DNA of 64,000 nucleotides. Source: Pseudisothecium myosuroides (lineage: Eukaryota > Streptophyta > Bryopsida > Hypnales > Lembophyllaceae). The stretch's first letter is position 1; each line of letters opens with the position of its first letter. The notes beneath the pieces are model-generated. The model saw nothing but the letters and a program-made list of their open reading frames with translations. It had not been told where the DNA came from and made no database searches. Below are positions 33,539 to 46,768 of the stretch, one piece after another. The stretch covers positions 33,335,288 to 33,399,287 of the forward strand of contig OX637288.1 in NCBI GenBank assembly GCA_951799445.1. Direction: 5' to 3'. The translations under genes and the position numbers were made by a program.

Positions 33539-36500
33539 CCTACATATCTTGGAACCTAAACTCTAACGGTTTCCACAAAGGTCTTGGAAACTAGACTTTG
33601 GAACTAAACACGGGGGAAGTACAAAGCTTCGCCGTTAAGTTGGTTTTAACACCAACTTTAGGACTTCTTGACACCTCGGGGGTTCAAAGCTCCACCGTCT
33701 ATACTTTTAACACACGCTTTAGGACTTCAACCTTGTCACTAGTTCAAAGCTTTGCCGTTTTCAAAGAGGGTCCACACAATGAGAGAAACTTTAGAAGAGG
33801 GAAAAACTAAACTTTTAAAGAAAACACACACAAGGTCAAAGCTTTGCCGTCCCGGAGGGGGGTCCACTCAACAAAGAGAAGATTAGAAGAGGGTGTAAGA
33901 AAAACACAAAGAAAAAACACACAAGTTAGACCTCGTGGCAACACAAAGCTCACACGCTAAAGGCCCCCCAAAGCGGCATCGTCAAGGTACGGTGGAGGGT
34001 GACTTTAGGATTAGTACAAGATGTCGCAGCACAGAGTAAGTGAATTCCCTGTTATACTCCCAAAAAACACTCTAAAACATAACAAAATGACTCTAAAAAT
34101 CAAACCCACGAGATTCTGTGAAGTGTCTAGCTCTATTCCTAACTTAAGCTCCTGTCAGTCTCCAATTTCTACTTTCCGGTCCTAGATCTAAAACCGAAAA
34201 TAACAACACACCGAAAACAATGGCCAGACCTCTCTCTATCTCTTCCGGCCTGTCAAACTATTCGGTCCTGTAAAACTTCCACAACCCAGGATCCTACAAC
34301 TTCCGATCCTGGTACTCCTCTGGACCGATCCGATCCGGTCCTCTCACACGTACTCTCACTCTACTCCGGTTTAGTTTTGCCTCTATTTCACCATCAGAGG
34401 GTTCGCCGCTTGCTTTTGAGAGTGGCAGGCCCGCCACTCCTTCCGTGACTTATAGTGGCTGAAGACCCACTTCTCTAATCCACTAATTCCTACACTAGCT
34501 CGGATCCGGTTTGATCTCTCACAGCCACCCGGACAGCGATCCGGTTTGCACGTCACACAAAGACCCCCCGTACGATCCTCTCATACTACAACGACCTTGA
34601 TGCCAAGTTCCCTCCGTGCGAAGTTAGGTGGTTACAAGTGAACTCGTCCGTTCCAACATCAACTAAAGTTCTCCCATTTACCAACTAGGGCAGCGAGACC
34701 TCACGGGAGATTGGACACTCAACCGGATTTCCTATCCAGGAGCTCTAGCACGACTAAGGATTCCTTCCCTATTCGCCTAGCCTAACAACGGCTTTCTCGC
34801 CCGGAATCCTGAACTGTTGAGGTGCTGAGGAACTGAAATCCACTCCCAACACTTAGAATACCCACTCACATGCACATAAGAGCAAAACAAACACACTAAG
34901 GGGAGAAATCTCTCTAGAATCTACATATATCTTCCTAACTCCTCACCAAAACAACCCTGCCACGCGCGAGAGAGACGTACAACAAGAATTCAATAGAAAA
35001 CATACAAAAACTCAAGAGAAAAGACTCCTAGTCTCCTTCGCAGAGACTGACTAATATACATTTTAAAACTCAAAGTCAACAAAAAAGGGCCCCAGAAAGT
35101 CCGCGCGGAACTTTCAGTCCCTGCCGAGCCGATCAGACCAGAGAACATCCGATCCTAACCAGACAGACCGGGTCAAATCCGGCCCGGTCCATCCTAACAA
35201 ATATTTACAAAACTAAAATCCTAACTATTCTATCACAACCGGATCTACTCCTTGATCCGTTCCTTCGTCCATAACTTGGTCTCCGCCTTGGTCCACGCTC
35301 TGATCTAGACCTTGATCCGCACCCTGATCTGGGGTCAGAGCCATACTTTTATCTTGTCCCTGGTTCAATGTGGGACTCCGGGGCGTTTCCATTCCAAGCT
35401 GTTCGAAGACATCCGTCAGATTCCGGTTCCGCTCCCCGGTTTCATGATCTGGGAGATCTGGTGACGAATCTAAGTTGATGGTGTTGGCGAGCTTCCTCCC
35501 ACTCTTCTTTGACTGGGGAGTCCGATCCTTTCCCTCCGTCTAAATGCCTACGTTCGGAAAAGACCCTGGCATCGAAAGGTCGGAAAGATGGAACGACCGT
35601 GAGAGCGTCACTCCGTTCAGCTTTCGACTGCTCTCCTCCATCCGGTTTGCTGCTTCTCGTGCTTCCACCATCACCAATTCTACCTTCTCGGAGTAGTTCG
35701 TCAGGATCCGGACCAACCTGGTTCCGGATATCTTCTTGTCTTTGAGTATTCCCTTGTCAAATAGCTTTGACTTGGTGACGGCCTCTCCGGTTGCCCCAAA
35801 AGTGGCCTTCACGTCCTCAACTACTTTCCGGGTAGCCTCTGCCATCTCACGAGTGGTGGCCATGTCCTCCTTGAGGAGTAAAAGTTCTGTCTTCAATGCA
35901 TCGACTTCCTCCTGAAGTCGTCGTATCTCCGCTTCTTGCTTCCCGATCTCATCCGGGCTGGAGATGTAGTCTGCAACCACGGCCGCGAGGTTGCTATCCG
36001 CTGGTGCTCCCACCAGTTCACTGATCTGGGTCAGAACCAGCTTCTTCACCGCCCAGTCTGCTTGCACATCGCTCAAGATGTTGATCAGCTGGTTGAACGG
36101 ATCCATCGGATCCGATCCAGAAGGACCCGGTCCTTCAAAAACCGGTTTCTTCCCAAGGTTGGATGTCTCACCCGGAGGGGTTGGGGTTCCTCTCCGGTGA
36201 GGAGGCGTCATCTTCTGCCGCTTGTTCTGCGGCCGGTGTTGCTCCTCCTCTTCTTCTTCTTCATCAGAACCGGATACTTCCTCCTGCTCTTCCTCCGATT
36301 CCGATTCCCCATACTTCAGGAGTGTCTCCTGAGTCTTCTACTCCTTCTCTGTATCCGTGAAGAGCTGGTTATGCTTGTAAAGATGGAAGATGTAGGGACT
36401 CAGCGGTGTCGGCCTACTTCCTCCGATCTTTGGAACCAGACGGTTGACCAAATCGGAAAAGATCCTGGCCTAGTGCACTTTCCGTTCCCCGCTCAGGGCT

Positions 36501-36640
36501 CCGAAAATCAGGTTCCCGATGGCTATCGTCACCCTCGTCGGCTTCTCCGGGTGGATGATCGGAACCAGGAACTGCAAAAGATTGCGATGCCGGTCGTCCA
36601 AACAATCCGTGACCGCATGCCCATCCTTTGAGTCCACGTT

Positions 36641-39600
36641 TGTCTCAGTGTGAATTTTTGGTTTTTTGTAAGTTATCTAAATCTTGGAACGGAAACCGTG
36701 ATCTGGTATCCGGAATTGAGCAAGAGATACCGGAAAACCGGAAATTAACTACAGAATAGAATAGGTGACAATCCGGATTCGATCTAAATCTAAACCGGAT
36801 TAGAGTTGGAGCGGATCTAAGTTGGAACGGATTTGGGTCAGGAACGGATTTGGTCATGATGACAGAACAGACTATAAATAGGCTGACCAATCTAGTTGCC
36901 ACTCTTTTTCAAACTTCGTTTGCTGAAATCGCTCTCCAGCTTGTACTTAGCTTTCCTCCCAGCGCTTTGCTTTCTTGTTGTGTGAGTTTGTGTGTGCGTG
37001 TTATTGGGTTAGAGCACGCAGCGCTTTAGTGTGTGTTGCAGGTTTAGAGGTATTCCAGTTGAGATCGGAAGAGCGAAGGTGAGAAACGAGACGTGCGGCT
37101 AGGAGAGAGAAAGGTAGCCTCAGTCAGAATCCGGTTAGCAGAGCTCGTGTCCATGCCTCAGCTCCGCAAAAGTAGAGCAGGACCGTCTAGTTCCTCCGCA
37201 ATAGAAGTTAAACTCCGGAAGGTGTGTCCGATTATTCCAGCAGAAGAGAAGGAAAAGGACAACCTCATGGAGGATCTTGCCAAGATGGGTTGCGGGGGAC
37301 TGATAAATAAACCCTGGGGATTTAGAGAGGAACAGATGATTCGAGAGCTGTTGGAAAAACTCTCGAATCAGTTCGATAAGACCATCCGCGGAATTCCGGG
37401 CAGTTGAACGGAAGAGATGTGGAGGTCCGTGTACGATTTCCGGTCAGGAGGTCGAGGGATGGCCACCTCGAAGGAAGGATACACTCGGGGGAAGTTTCGG
37501 AGCAACGTGGACTCGAAGGATGGGCATGCGGTCGCGGATTGTTTGGACGACCGGCATCGCAATCTTTTGCAATTCCTAGTTCCGATCATCCACCCGGAGA
37601 AGCCGACGAGGGTGACGATTGCCCTCCGGAACCTGATTTTTGGAGCCCTGAGCGGAGAACGGAAAGTGGACTGGGCCAGGATCTTTTCCGATCTGGTCAG
37701 CCGTCTGGTTCCAAAGATTGGAGGAAGTAGGCCGACATCGCTGAGTCCCTACATCTTCCATCTTTACAAGCATAACCAACTCCTCACGGATACGAAGGAG
37801 AAGGAGTGAAAGACTCAGGAGACACTCCTGAAGTATGGAGAATCGGAATCGGAGGAAGAGCAGGAGGAAATATTCGGTTCCGATGAAGAAGAAGAAGAGG
37901 AGGAGCAACACCGGCCGCAGCACAAGCGGCAGAAGACGACGCCTCCTCACCGGAGAGGAACCCCAACCCCTCCGGGTGAGACATCCAACCCTGGGAAGAA
38001 ACCAATTTATGAAGAACCGGGTCCTTCCGGATCGGATCCGACGGATCCGTTCAACCAGCTAATCAACATCTTGAGCGATGTGCGAGCAGACTGGGCGGTG
38101 AAGAAGCTGGTTCTGAACCAGATCAGTGAGCTGGTGGGCGCACCAACGGATAGCAACCTCACGGGAGTGGTTGCAGAGTACATCTCCAGCCCGGATGAGA
38201 TCCGGAAACAAGAAGCGGAGAATCGACGACTCCAAGAGGAGAATGAGTCGTTGAAGACGAAACTGTTGCTCCTCAAGGAGGACATGGCCACCACTCGGGA
38301 GATGGCAAAGGCTACCCGGAAAGTAGCCGAGGACGTGAAGGCCACTTTTGGGGCAACTGGAGAGGCCGTCACCAAGTCAAAGCTGTTTGACGAGGGAGTA
38401 CTCAAGGATAAGAAGATATCCGTAACCAGATTGGTCCGGATCTTGACAGACTACTCCGAGAAGATGGAATTGGTGATGGTGGAAGCACGGGAGGCAGCAA
38501 ACCGGATGGAGGAGAGCAGCCGAAAGCTAAACGGAGTGACATTGTCACGGTCGTTCCATCTATCCGACCTTTCGATGCCTGGGTCTTTTCCGAACGTAGG
38601 CATTCAGACGGAAGGAAAGGATCGGACTCCCCAGTCAAAGAAGAGTGGGAGGAAGCTCGCCAACACCATCAACTTAGATTCGTCACCGGATCTTCCAGAT
38701 CGTGAAACCGGGGAACGGAACCAGAATCTGGCGGACGTCTTCGAACAGCTTGGAATGGAAACGCCCAGGAGTCCCACAATGAACCAGGGACAGGATCAAA
38801 GTATGGATCTGACCCCGGATCAGGGTGCGGATTAAGGTCTAGATCAGAGCGTGGACCAAGGTGTGGACCAAGTTATGGACGAATGAACGGATCAAGGAGT
38901 AGATCCGGTTGTGATATAATAGATAGAAATTAGTTTTGTAAATATTTGTTAGGATGGACCGGACTGGATTTGACCCGGTCTGTCTGGTTAGGATCGGATG
39001 TTCTCCGGTCTAATCGGCTCGGCAGGGACCGAAAGTTCCGCGCGGACTTTCTGGGCCCCTTTTTGTTGACTTTGAGTTTTAAAAAGTGTATATTAGTCAG
39101 TCTCTGCGAAGGAGACTGGGAGTCTTTTCTCTTGAGTTTTTGTGCGTTTTCTATTGATTTCTTGTTGTACGTCTCTCCCGCGCGTGGCAGGGCTGTTTTG
39201 GTGAGGAGTTAGGAAGATGCATGTAGATTCTAGAGAGATTTCTCCCTTTGGTATTGTTGTTTTGCTCTTATGTGCATGTGAATGGGTATTCTAAGTGTTG
39301 GGAGTGGATTTCAGTTCCTCAGCACCTCTACAATTCAGGATTCCGGGCAAGAAAGCCGTTGTTAGGCTAGGCGGATAGGGAAGGAGTCCTTAGTCGCGCT
39401 AGAACTCCTGGACAGGAAATCCGGTTGAGTGTCCGATCTCCCGTGAGGTCTCGCTGCCCTAGTTGATAAACGGAAGGACTTTAGTTGATGTTGGAACGGA
39501 CAGGTTCACTTGTAACCACCTAACTTCGCACGGAGGGAACTTGGCATCAAGGTCGTTGTAGTATGAGAGGATCGTACGGGGGGTCTTTGTGTGACCTGCA

Positions 39601-40125
39601 AATCGGATCGCTATCCGGGTGGCTGTGAGAGATCAAACTGGATCCAAGCTAGTGTAGGAAGTAGTGGATTAGAGAAGTGGGTCTTCAGCCACTATAAGTC
39701 ACGGAAGGAGTGGCGGGCCTGCCACTCTCAAAAGCAAGCGGCGAACCCTCTGATGGTGAAACAAAGGAAAAACTAAACCGGAGTAGAGTGAGAGTATGTG
39801 TGAGAGGACCGGATCGGATCGGTCCAGAGGAGTACCAAGATTGGAAGTTGTAGGATCCTGGGTTGTGGAAGTTTTACAGGACCGAATAGCTTGACAGGCC
39901 GGAAGAGATAGAGAGAGGTCTGGTCGTTGTTTTCGGTGTGTTGTTGTTTCCGGTTTTAGATCTAGGACCGGAAAGTAGAAATTGGAGACTGACTGGAGCT
40001 TAAGTTGGAAATAGAGCTAGACACTTCATAGAATCTCGTGGGTTCGATCTTTAGAGTCATTTTGTTATGCTTTTGAATGGTTTTTGGGAGTATAATAGGG
40101 AATTCACTTACTCTGTGCTGCGACA
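36641..40125 (+). mobile_element. LTR of family C (copy C4), complete, inserted in C3
   Basis: 3485 bp, flanked by TSD ACGTT (36636-36640 and 40126-40130), and opposite in orientation to its host copy C3. The first bases are TGTCTCAG where others have TGTCGCAG, one mismatch in the terminus. The TATA motif is at about 36870. It is the best reference for the full length of family C. Confidence 0.92.
37153..38919 (+). pseudogene. LTR-encoded protein of family C (copy C4), full length with four stops
   Basis: ATG at 37153 (MPQLRKSRAG) to TAA at 38917; 588 codons without frameshift. Stops are TGA at 37405 and 37807 (both at Trp positions in other copies), TAA at 38833 (Gln position) and TGA at 38884. 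All fit G-to-A or C-to-T changes. Domains are a conserved N-terminal block to about 37800, a Glu-rich stretch (about 37850-37910), a coiled coil (about 38190-38340), SKLFDEG near 38385, and a tail of DQG-DQ repeats. It is related across its length to the family B LTR protein. Function unknown. Confidence 0.75.
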
Positions 40126-42928
40126 ACGTTGCTCCTGAACTTCCCCCGAGTGTATCCTTCCTTCGAGGTGGCCATCCCTCGACCTCCTTACCGGAAATCG
40201 TACTTGGACCTCCACATCTCTTCCGTCCAACTGCCCGGAATTCCGCGGATGGTCTTATTGAACTGATTCGAGAGTTTTCCCAACAGCTCTCGAATCATCC
40301 GTTCCTCTCTAAACCCCCAGGGTTTATCTATCAGTCCCCCGCAACCCATCTTGGCAAGATCGTCTATGAGGTTGTCCTTTTCCTTCTCTTCTGCTGGAAT
40401 AATCGGACACACCTTCCGGAGTTTAACTTCTATTGCAGAGGAACTAGACGGTCCTGCTCTACTCTTGCGGAGCTGAGGCATAGACACGAGCTGTGCTAAC
40501 CGGATTCTGACTGAGGCTACCTTTCTCTCTCCTAGCCGCACGTCCCGTTTCTCACCTTCGCTCTTCCGATCTCAACCGGAATACCTCTAAACCTGCAACA
40601 CACACTAAAGCGTTGCGCGCTCTAACACACTAACATGCACACACAAACTCACACAACAAGAAAGCAAAGCGTTGGGAGGAAAGCTAAGTACAAGCTGGAG
40701 AGCGATTTCAGCAAACGAAGTTTGAAAAAGAGTGGCAACTGGATTGGTCAGCCTATTTATAGTCTGATCTGTCATCATGACCAAATCCGTTCCTGACCCA
40801 ATCCGTTCCAACTCAGATCCGCTCCAACTTAGATCCGCTCCAACTCTAATCCGGTTTAGATTCAGATCGAATCCGAATTGTCACCTCTTCCGTTCCGTAG
40901 TTAATTTCCGATTTTCTGTTATCTCTTGCTCAATTCCGGATACCAGATCACGGTTTCCGTTCCAAGATTTAGATAACTTACAAAAAACCAAAAATTCACA
41001 CTGCGACACAAGATACAAAAAGACTCTTAAAACTTCACAAGTTAGACCACAACACGTACAAGAGAGAAAGAGAGGCTCTCCACTTACAACAAGGTACCAA
41101 AAACTTCACAAAAGAATACACAAAGCAAGGTAGAAGGACCCCCAAGGACCTTCAAAGCTTGAAAATAAGCAACAGTGGAGCCAAAAGTGCTCCGACAACA
41201 CCGTAGAGGTTTTTGGCTTCAAACGCCAAAATATCCAAAATAACTTGGACCTAGTGACCCACGGACCCAAAACAAGAATTGGAGGTGTTCTAGAGAGAGA
41301 AATGGGGCCATTAAATAGGTTTCCAAGGGCTCACCCTTCCCTCTAGAGTTCTAAGGTAACCTTATCAACTCGGATTTTCATCCTCATCCTCAAAGATTTT
41401 CATCCTATATCCTAAAAATCTACTTCTACCATCTATGCTGGACCAACATCCTAACTTTGGGAGATTAGCTCCAATCGCCGAACGGATTGCGCCGTTGGAT
41501 CCAGATCGCCATGTTTAGTCCTAGATCCCCTTGTTCCCCGTACCGAGGCCAAAAACCCATCGTAGGCTAATTTAGTTTAAAAAATCAAATCGTGGTAAAA
41601 TCCTAGATCTTGGGGGTCTCCTATTTTGAGAAATGTGAATAGCCTAGGGTCTCCGGTAAGTGCAAGAGAGTCAGGAAGGACTTTTGGTTGACTTTGTTTC
41701 GCCATCGTATGGTCCCGGAATGCCGGTCAACGTGGCGGGGACCCCACCACGTGGTTAATTCCCAAGGAATCTCGCCGGTTCGGGTACTTGCCGCTATCAG
41801 AATGTCGTGAAATTTCATAGAGCGCATTATTAACATAAAACAAGCTAGTCTAATTTTTAGTGAGATTTTATTGTAACCTGGGTAATTTACATGAAATTCC
41901 CGTTGTAGGTTAGGAGGGTTGACCACCCGGAAAAGGTTCTTCTGCAAGTCGGAAGATGCCAGAATTTTTCACGTGAACTCTCAGGGAATTGCATGAAAGA
42001 CGTACAGGTGCGTTTCCGTACCTGTCACGATTGGTCAATGGAGATTTAAACTGGCCATCTCCTCGAATTAGCGACGGTGCGAGAATCTTCTACAAGTGGA
42101 AGAATCTTGGCGAACTGATTTCGCTGTTGAACTCCTGGCATGGGATTTATCCTAGAACGCCATCCTTGGGCTATAGATTCCTCCACGGGCCCGGTCTTGC
42201 GTTAGTGGCTCCTGCATGCTAACAATCAGGATTTTTTGCGAATTCGTCGATCTAATGGGGAATTCTAAATCTAACTCTAGGACCCGACCTAGTGGCCTCG
42301 CTATGGATCCCTCGGACCGACCTAGCCATGAATTGCCACATTCATGGTGGGAATTAGCTCTTTTGGGGCTGTGACTCAAATCCTCCAAATCTTATCTTTT
42401 CGTTATTTCTATATTATTTTTAGGCAAGGTTTGGGGGGATTCTAAGCAAAAACACAAATCTAGACCAAATACTATAATGGATATGACACAACCCTATTTT
42501 GGTTCTACACTCTTTTTATGGGTTTTTGTATACTTTTATCAACTTTAAATTGCAAATTTCCAAAAAAATAATTCTACAAGTCCCAAGTGACAAATTGGGA
42601 GCTCACAGTTGTCAATACAAAAAACACAAAAACAAGCCAGAGGCTTCACCATGATCTGGGCCATTTGGTTCTTATTTGTTGACATAATGGAGTGAATTTT
42701 TCGAGTACCATGCACAACGTCACATTTGTGACTATTATCTCTAAGCGGCTGGACATCATACTCTAGTATTTCCCAGAAATACCGTCTCATTGGCTTCCTG
42801 CGACCACCGTAAGTACTCTGGACCCTCTCACCCAAACGAGCTTGCAAGAAAACGACAACATTGTTAGCACATTGCAATTTCTACCCATGACATTTCAGCT
42901 GCTTCCTACGAATATAAGACTTCACCAC

Positions 42929-45900
42929 TGTTGTAACACAAATAAGCGCAAATCCCCCTTTAGGCGTTAATCTAGTGCAAAAACACCTAAGATGACTCGT
43001 GTATCATTCCCACAGGATTTCAACTAGTAGTCTCTTCAAAATTCCCGGAACAGGGTCCGGAACACAAACCCAAGGTAAACAGAATCCGGGACTAAAAATG
43101 AGGATCTAGACTTCCCGATCTGTATTCCTTTGACTTTCTCCTATTTCAACCTAGCTCTCAAACATAATACCAATCAACAAGAACTAGGTCTGCATTTCTT
43201 CACAACGGTAGCAGTAACTGAGTATCCCGCTTAGCTAAACACAGACACGGAAAGAGTGTCTTGATCCTGTACCTTTCCCAAATCCGGATCCAGCAAGCAA
43301 TGTAAACAATAGTATAGTTTAACCTCTACATCAGAGGGTTCCGCTCTTGGATTTAAGGAAGGACACGTAAATTCTACCCTCCACTGGATTAAAGTGGCTG
43401 AAGTTCTACTAAAAGAGAAACAACAAAGAAAACCAGAAAGCAAGTATTTCCTCACAACTGATCCGGGAAGTTACTCCAGACAAAAAGGTCACTCAGGATA
43501 CCCCTACAATCCCCACATTACTACAATGATAGACCTATCCAGATAGAATTCTAAGAGCTGGATCAGATACCCCGATAACTAATAGATCCCATCTACCTTC
43601 CCGTTCCTCACTTCCGGACACAGCAGGATCTCATCAGACGTCGGCTAGCGCTCAAACTCCAATTTGAAGAACTCACCTAGCCTAGGAATGGCTATCCCAC
43701 TCAGAAGACACTCCAGAAACATTAGCAGTTGAAACTCCCTCTTAGTACACAAGGCTTCTATTACCAATCCCAATTACTCCCAGAACCGGATCCAGACAGA
43801 ATCTGTGGGCTATTTATTCTGCTTCCAACACCTGCAAACCAGCTACCCGCACTACCAATGCTTAATACACTGATGGCATACCAACACAGACTGAGACTTT
43901 TCAGACCAATACTTGCGAAGTGGAAATCTGAATTCAATTTGCAAAGTACTGAAAAAAATACACATAAGAATACCCAGGGCTTCTAACCAAAGTCAGCCCC
44001 TAAATACCAAACACCAGAGAACCCTAAAGGCCCCTGGGAATCAAAAGCAGAGGACCAGAGAATGACACCTGTCATTCCCCTTATCCTCCCCACATTGACT
44101 TTACTACCAGCCCATCCGATCCGCAAAATGTGGATCTGAGATCCTAAAAACCCGGAAAGTGAAGTCCAGGTGCATCCGACTGAAAAGCAGCTAACTGACT
44201 GCTTCCTACCTATCAAAAACTTGAGTTTTACTATTAACCATGCTAGGGTCAACCCAACTGACTAACTAACTACTTCTTCTACCGCTTCGGAGAAGGTTCC
44301 TCTAGCTTGACGGCTCCTTTCCGAGCTGGCTGTTTCCTGCTTGGAGACGGTTTAGGTGGTTTCGACATCTTCACCTTAGACGCCGAGGCCGACTTACCCT
44401 TGAACCGTGAAGGAGAGATAGTCTCCAGCTCTAACTCTTCTTCAGATTCCGTGCCCGGATGTGACTTGGACTCGGAACCGGATCCAGACTGGCTGCCATC
44501 CTTTGCTGAGTTACTCGGCGACTCATCTTCCTCGGAATGGTAACTCATAGGGGCCTCCTCCCTTCCTCGTTTTGGTGTTGTCTTCTTCTTGGTTGTACTG
44601 GACATCATTGGAGATGGCTTCGAATCCTTGCTTTGGGGTGTCCCGAGTTCGGATCCGGACTTCCAGGCCTTCTCCTTGGATCTGGATCCATGTCCTGATC
44701 CTTCTTCTGACTTCCGCTTGGAAATTTCCTTGGTGGGTGTCTTCTCTACCTTGGGCTTATCCTTCGGCCTCACATTTGCTGGCGGCAACATTGGCACCTT
44801 CTTAGAGCCCTTGAATAGTCCGGACTCTTGGAGAACATCCCGGATCTCGTACATGAATTTTTCCATCACATCGGAATACTCAGCTAGGACCTCTATTGAC
44901 TTAACTGTTGCCTCAGTCCCAGACTTATGGATTCCCTCATCAAACAGTTTGGCTTTGTTAATCACATTCCACGAATTTGACACAAAAGCCCTAACCCTAC
45001 AAAGAGTCTCCTCAGCCTCTGGGGAAAGTTTCCTCCCCCCCTTACTCTCTTCTAGCTCCTGGGTTAGTTTCTGGTTTTGATTAGTCAATTCCTTAACCCG
45101 GATTTCCCATTTCCGGGACTCTCTGTCACGCAGTAAACCCTCAACTCTCCCTGTGAGTTCAAATGCTTCAATCCCACCCAGCAGTCCACATACGCTCTTG
45201 ACTGCTCCTCTCTCAACATCTAACTCTTCTCTGACCCTCTCCAGATCCTCAATGATCCTTCCCAGCGAATCATCCCGGGGAACTTCTAGTTCCGGGGACT
45301 CTGGACTCTCACTCTTGAATCCTTTCTTCTTCTCTGAGGCTGGCACTTTCTCTGGAGAATCCTCTTTTCTCTCTGATGATTCTCTCTCTGACTCCTCATC
45401 TTCCTCTTCCTCTCCCTTTGGAGTGATATTCAGCTTCATGAGCGTGGCAGCAGCCTTATAGGCAGTCCTCTCAGGACCTCTAAGGGTTCCTAAAAACTCA
45501 TATAAGTGGAAGATAAAGGGTCCTATTGCGGTTGCCTTGGTATTTCCTAAAGATGAGACCATCTTTGCTACTCTCTCTTTCACAATACCAGCCCAGAACA
45601 CTTTTTTCTCCCTGCTCAGTGCCTCGAATATTGTATTGGCCCAAGTTACTGTGATCCGGGTTGGCCGCTCCGGATACAGGATCAGAAGTAGGAACTCTAG
45701 CAACATTTTCTCTCTTGCTCTTTGTAGTCTGCTACGGTGTACCCATCATTGTTGTGAGGAGCTTCAGAGAACTTACCCTCATGAAACTTGAGCGTTCGGG
45801 AAGCCATACCCTCTCCCGGACGAGGAAAATCGTAAACCCATTTCCAGGTATCGATAGTCCAACTGCTGGGGAGCGCCTGGGAAGTCTTGTCCCACTCATT

Positions 45901-46768
45901 CGACTGGTTCCTCATCAGCTCCCGGACCATGTCCTCGTTCCTCAGCTTCCAGAGTCGGCGTAGAAAACCCCCACATTCCATCTGACCCAAGTCCTCCTCC
46001 AACTGTTTCTGGTAACCAGGATCTTTCGGGATAATTGGGAGAACGTTCTTGAACTTCAGGGCAGCAGCTCTGCTCCCTTCGCCCTTCACCATTGCACTCC
46101 AAAGTTCTACCAATCTCTCTCAAAAACAATCCTCACACAGTCCCTCGCTAATGCAAAGCTACAGATTTTCCGACCTAACACTGGTCCTAATTCTCTTTCC
46201 CGGGTCCGGAAACTCAGAGCTCTCTCTTTCTCCTTGCAACCTGACTCACAACACAACCACTCCAAGAGCTCCAAGGATTCTACAACTCTCAAAATGAGAA
46301 GTAAGGGCAGAAACGCCGACCTCTAGGTCTTCTCCCATTCAGCCGTTTTCCAGCCGTTAGGGTTTCCTGTTTTCGCCGGAATCCTGGAAGATTGTGACCG
46401 TTAAACAGTCTTCTTTATCTTGCGGTAGAGCCGTTGGATTGCAGAATTGCCCTAACGGCTTCCTCTAGGATCTCCGGTATCCTCTGGTACCCTCCGGTAC
46501 ATGTTCATACCCAGCCCCGGTATATTGAACAAGTCCAGATTTAATCCCCGGTTCCGTATCCGGTTCCGGACATCTGGTAAAAATCAGGACATTCTAATTC
46601 CCTTCTTTAATCTATTTATCTATTTATGATTATCCTATACTGGAGAAATCTTAATTTTGGTAAAACTCATATTTAAGCCTTGTAAAAAGCTAAAAATTTT
46701 ACCATTTCTCACTCCTTCTTTCATATTCCTAGCTAACTAACCTTATCCTTACATTTTGTGCTCCCACA
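42929..46768 (-). mobile_element. Solo LTR of family B (copy B3) inserted in gene X
   Basis: 3840 bp, TSD ACCAC at 42924-42928 and 46769-46773; on the reverse strand it runs TGTGGGAGCAC to GTTACAACA. It is inserted in coding sequence of gene X just after the GPHDGAGAV motif. No internal retrotransposon genes are present. Its LTR open frame is on the same strand as the LTR sense direction. Confidence 0.92.
44279..46092 (-). pseudogene. LTR-encoded protein of family B (copy B3), one frameshift
   Basis: ATG at 46092 (MVKGEGSRAAAL). The frame is lost near 45712, where other copies read REKRVLEF. It is open again from 45706 to 44279, giving the most complete C-terminus of the family, a Lys/Ser/Pro-rich basic tail ending EEPSPKR. 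Conserved blocks are as in the 29523 copy (TIFEALSREKKVFW, FIFHLYEFLGTL, KAKLFDEG). Function unknown. Confidence 0.75.

Larger units (their letters stand above)
35225..40481 (-). pseudogene. LTR-encoded protein of family C (copy C3), several stops, split by C4
   Basis: ATG at 40481. A stop falls after YDFR near 40188, C4 cuts the frame at 40130, and it resumes at 36640 leftward. Further stops lie near 36473 (in place of a Trp), 36340 and 35543, with the final stop at 35225. The order of conserved block, acidic run, coiled coil, SKLFD motif and DQ-rich tail is preserved. It is the most decayed copy in the window, in keeping with C3 being older than C4. Confidence 0.65.
34022..41008 (-). mobile_element. 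LTR of family C (copy C3), reverse, split by C4
   Basis: TSD CAAGA at 34017-34021 and 41009-41013; ends TGTCGCAGC and CTGCGACA. Sequence 34022-36640 continues at 40131 once C4 and one copy of its TSD are removed. The inserted length without C4 is about 3.5 kb. It carries a heavily mutated LTR open frame. Confidence 0.9.
33539..42607 (-). mobile_element. Truncated LTR of family A (copy A4) containing two nested C LTRs
   Basis: A sequence at 33539-34021 and 41014-42607 is continuous with A2 at about 22790-24959. The GAGCTCACA end at 42607 is intact and borders gene X. About 2.7 kb at the GCCTACA end is missing, replaced by the junction at 33539. The break at 34021 is the insertion of C3 with TSD CAAGA. 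The boxes and the TATA region are partly retained (the TATA is mutated to TTAAATAGG near 41312). Confidence 0.85.

Noticed and set aside
42545..42607. Continuation of the gene X frame to the left of 42608
   Set aside because: The bases belong to the GAGCTCACA end of LTR A4, so the frame overlap is accidental.
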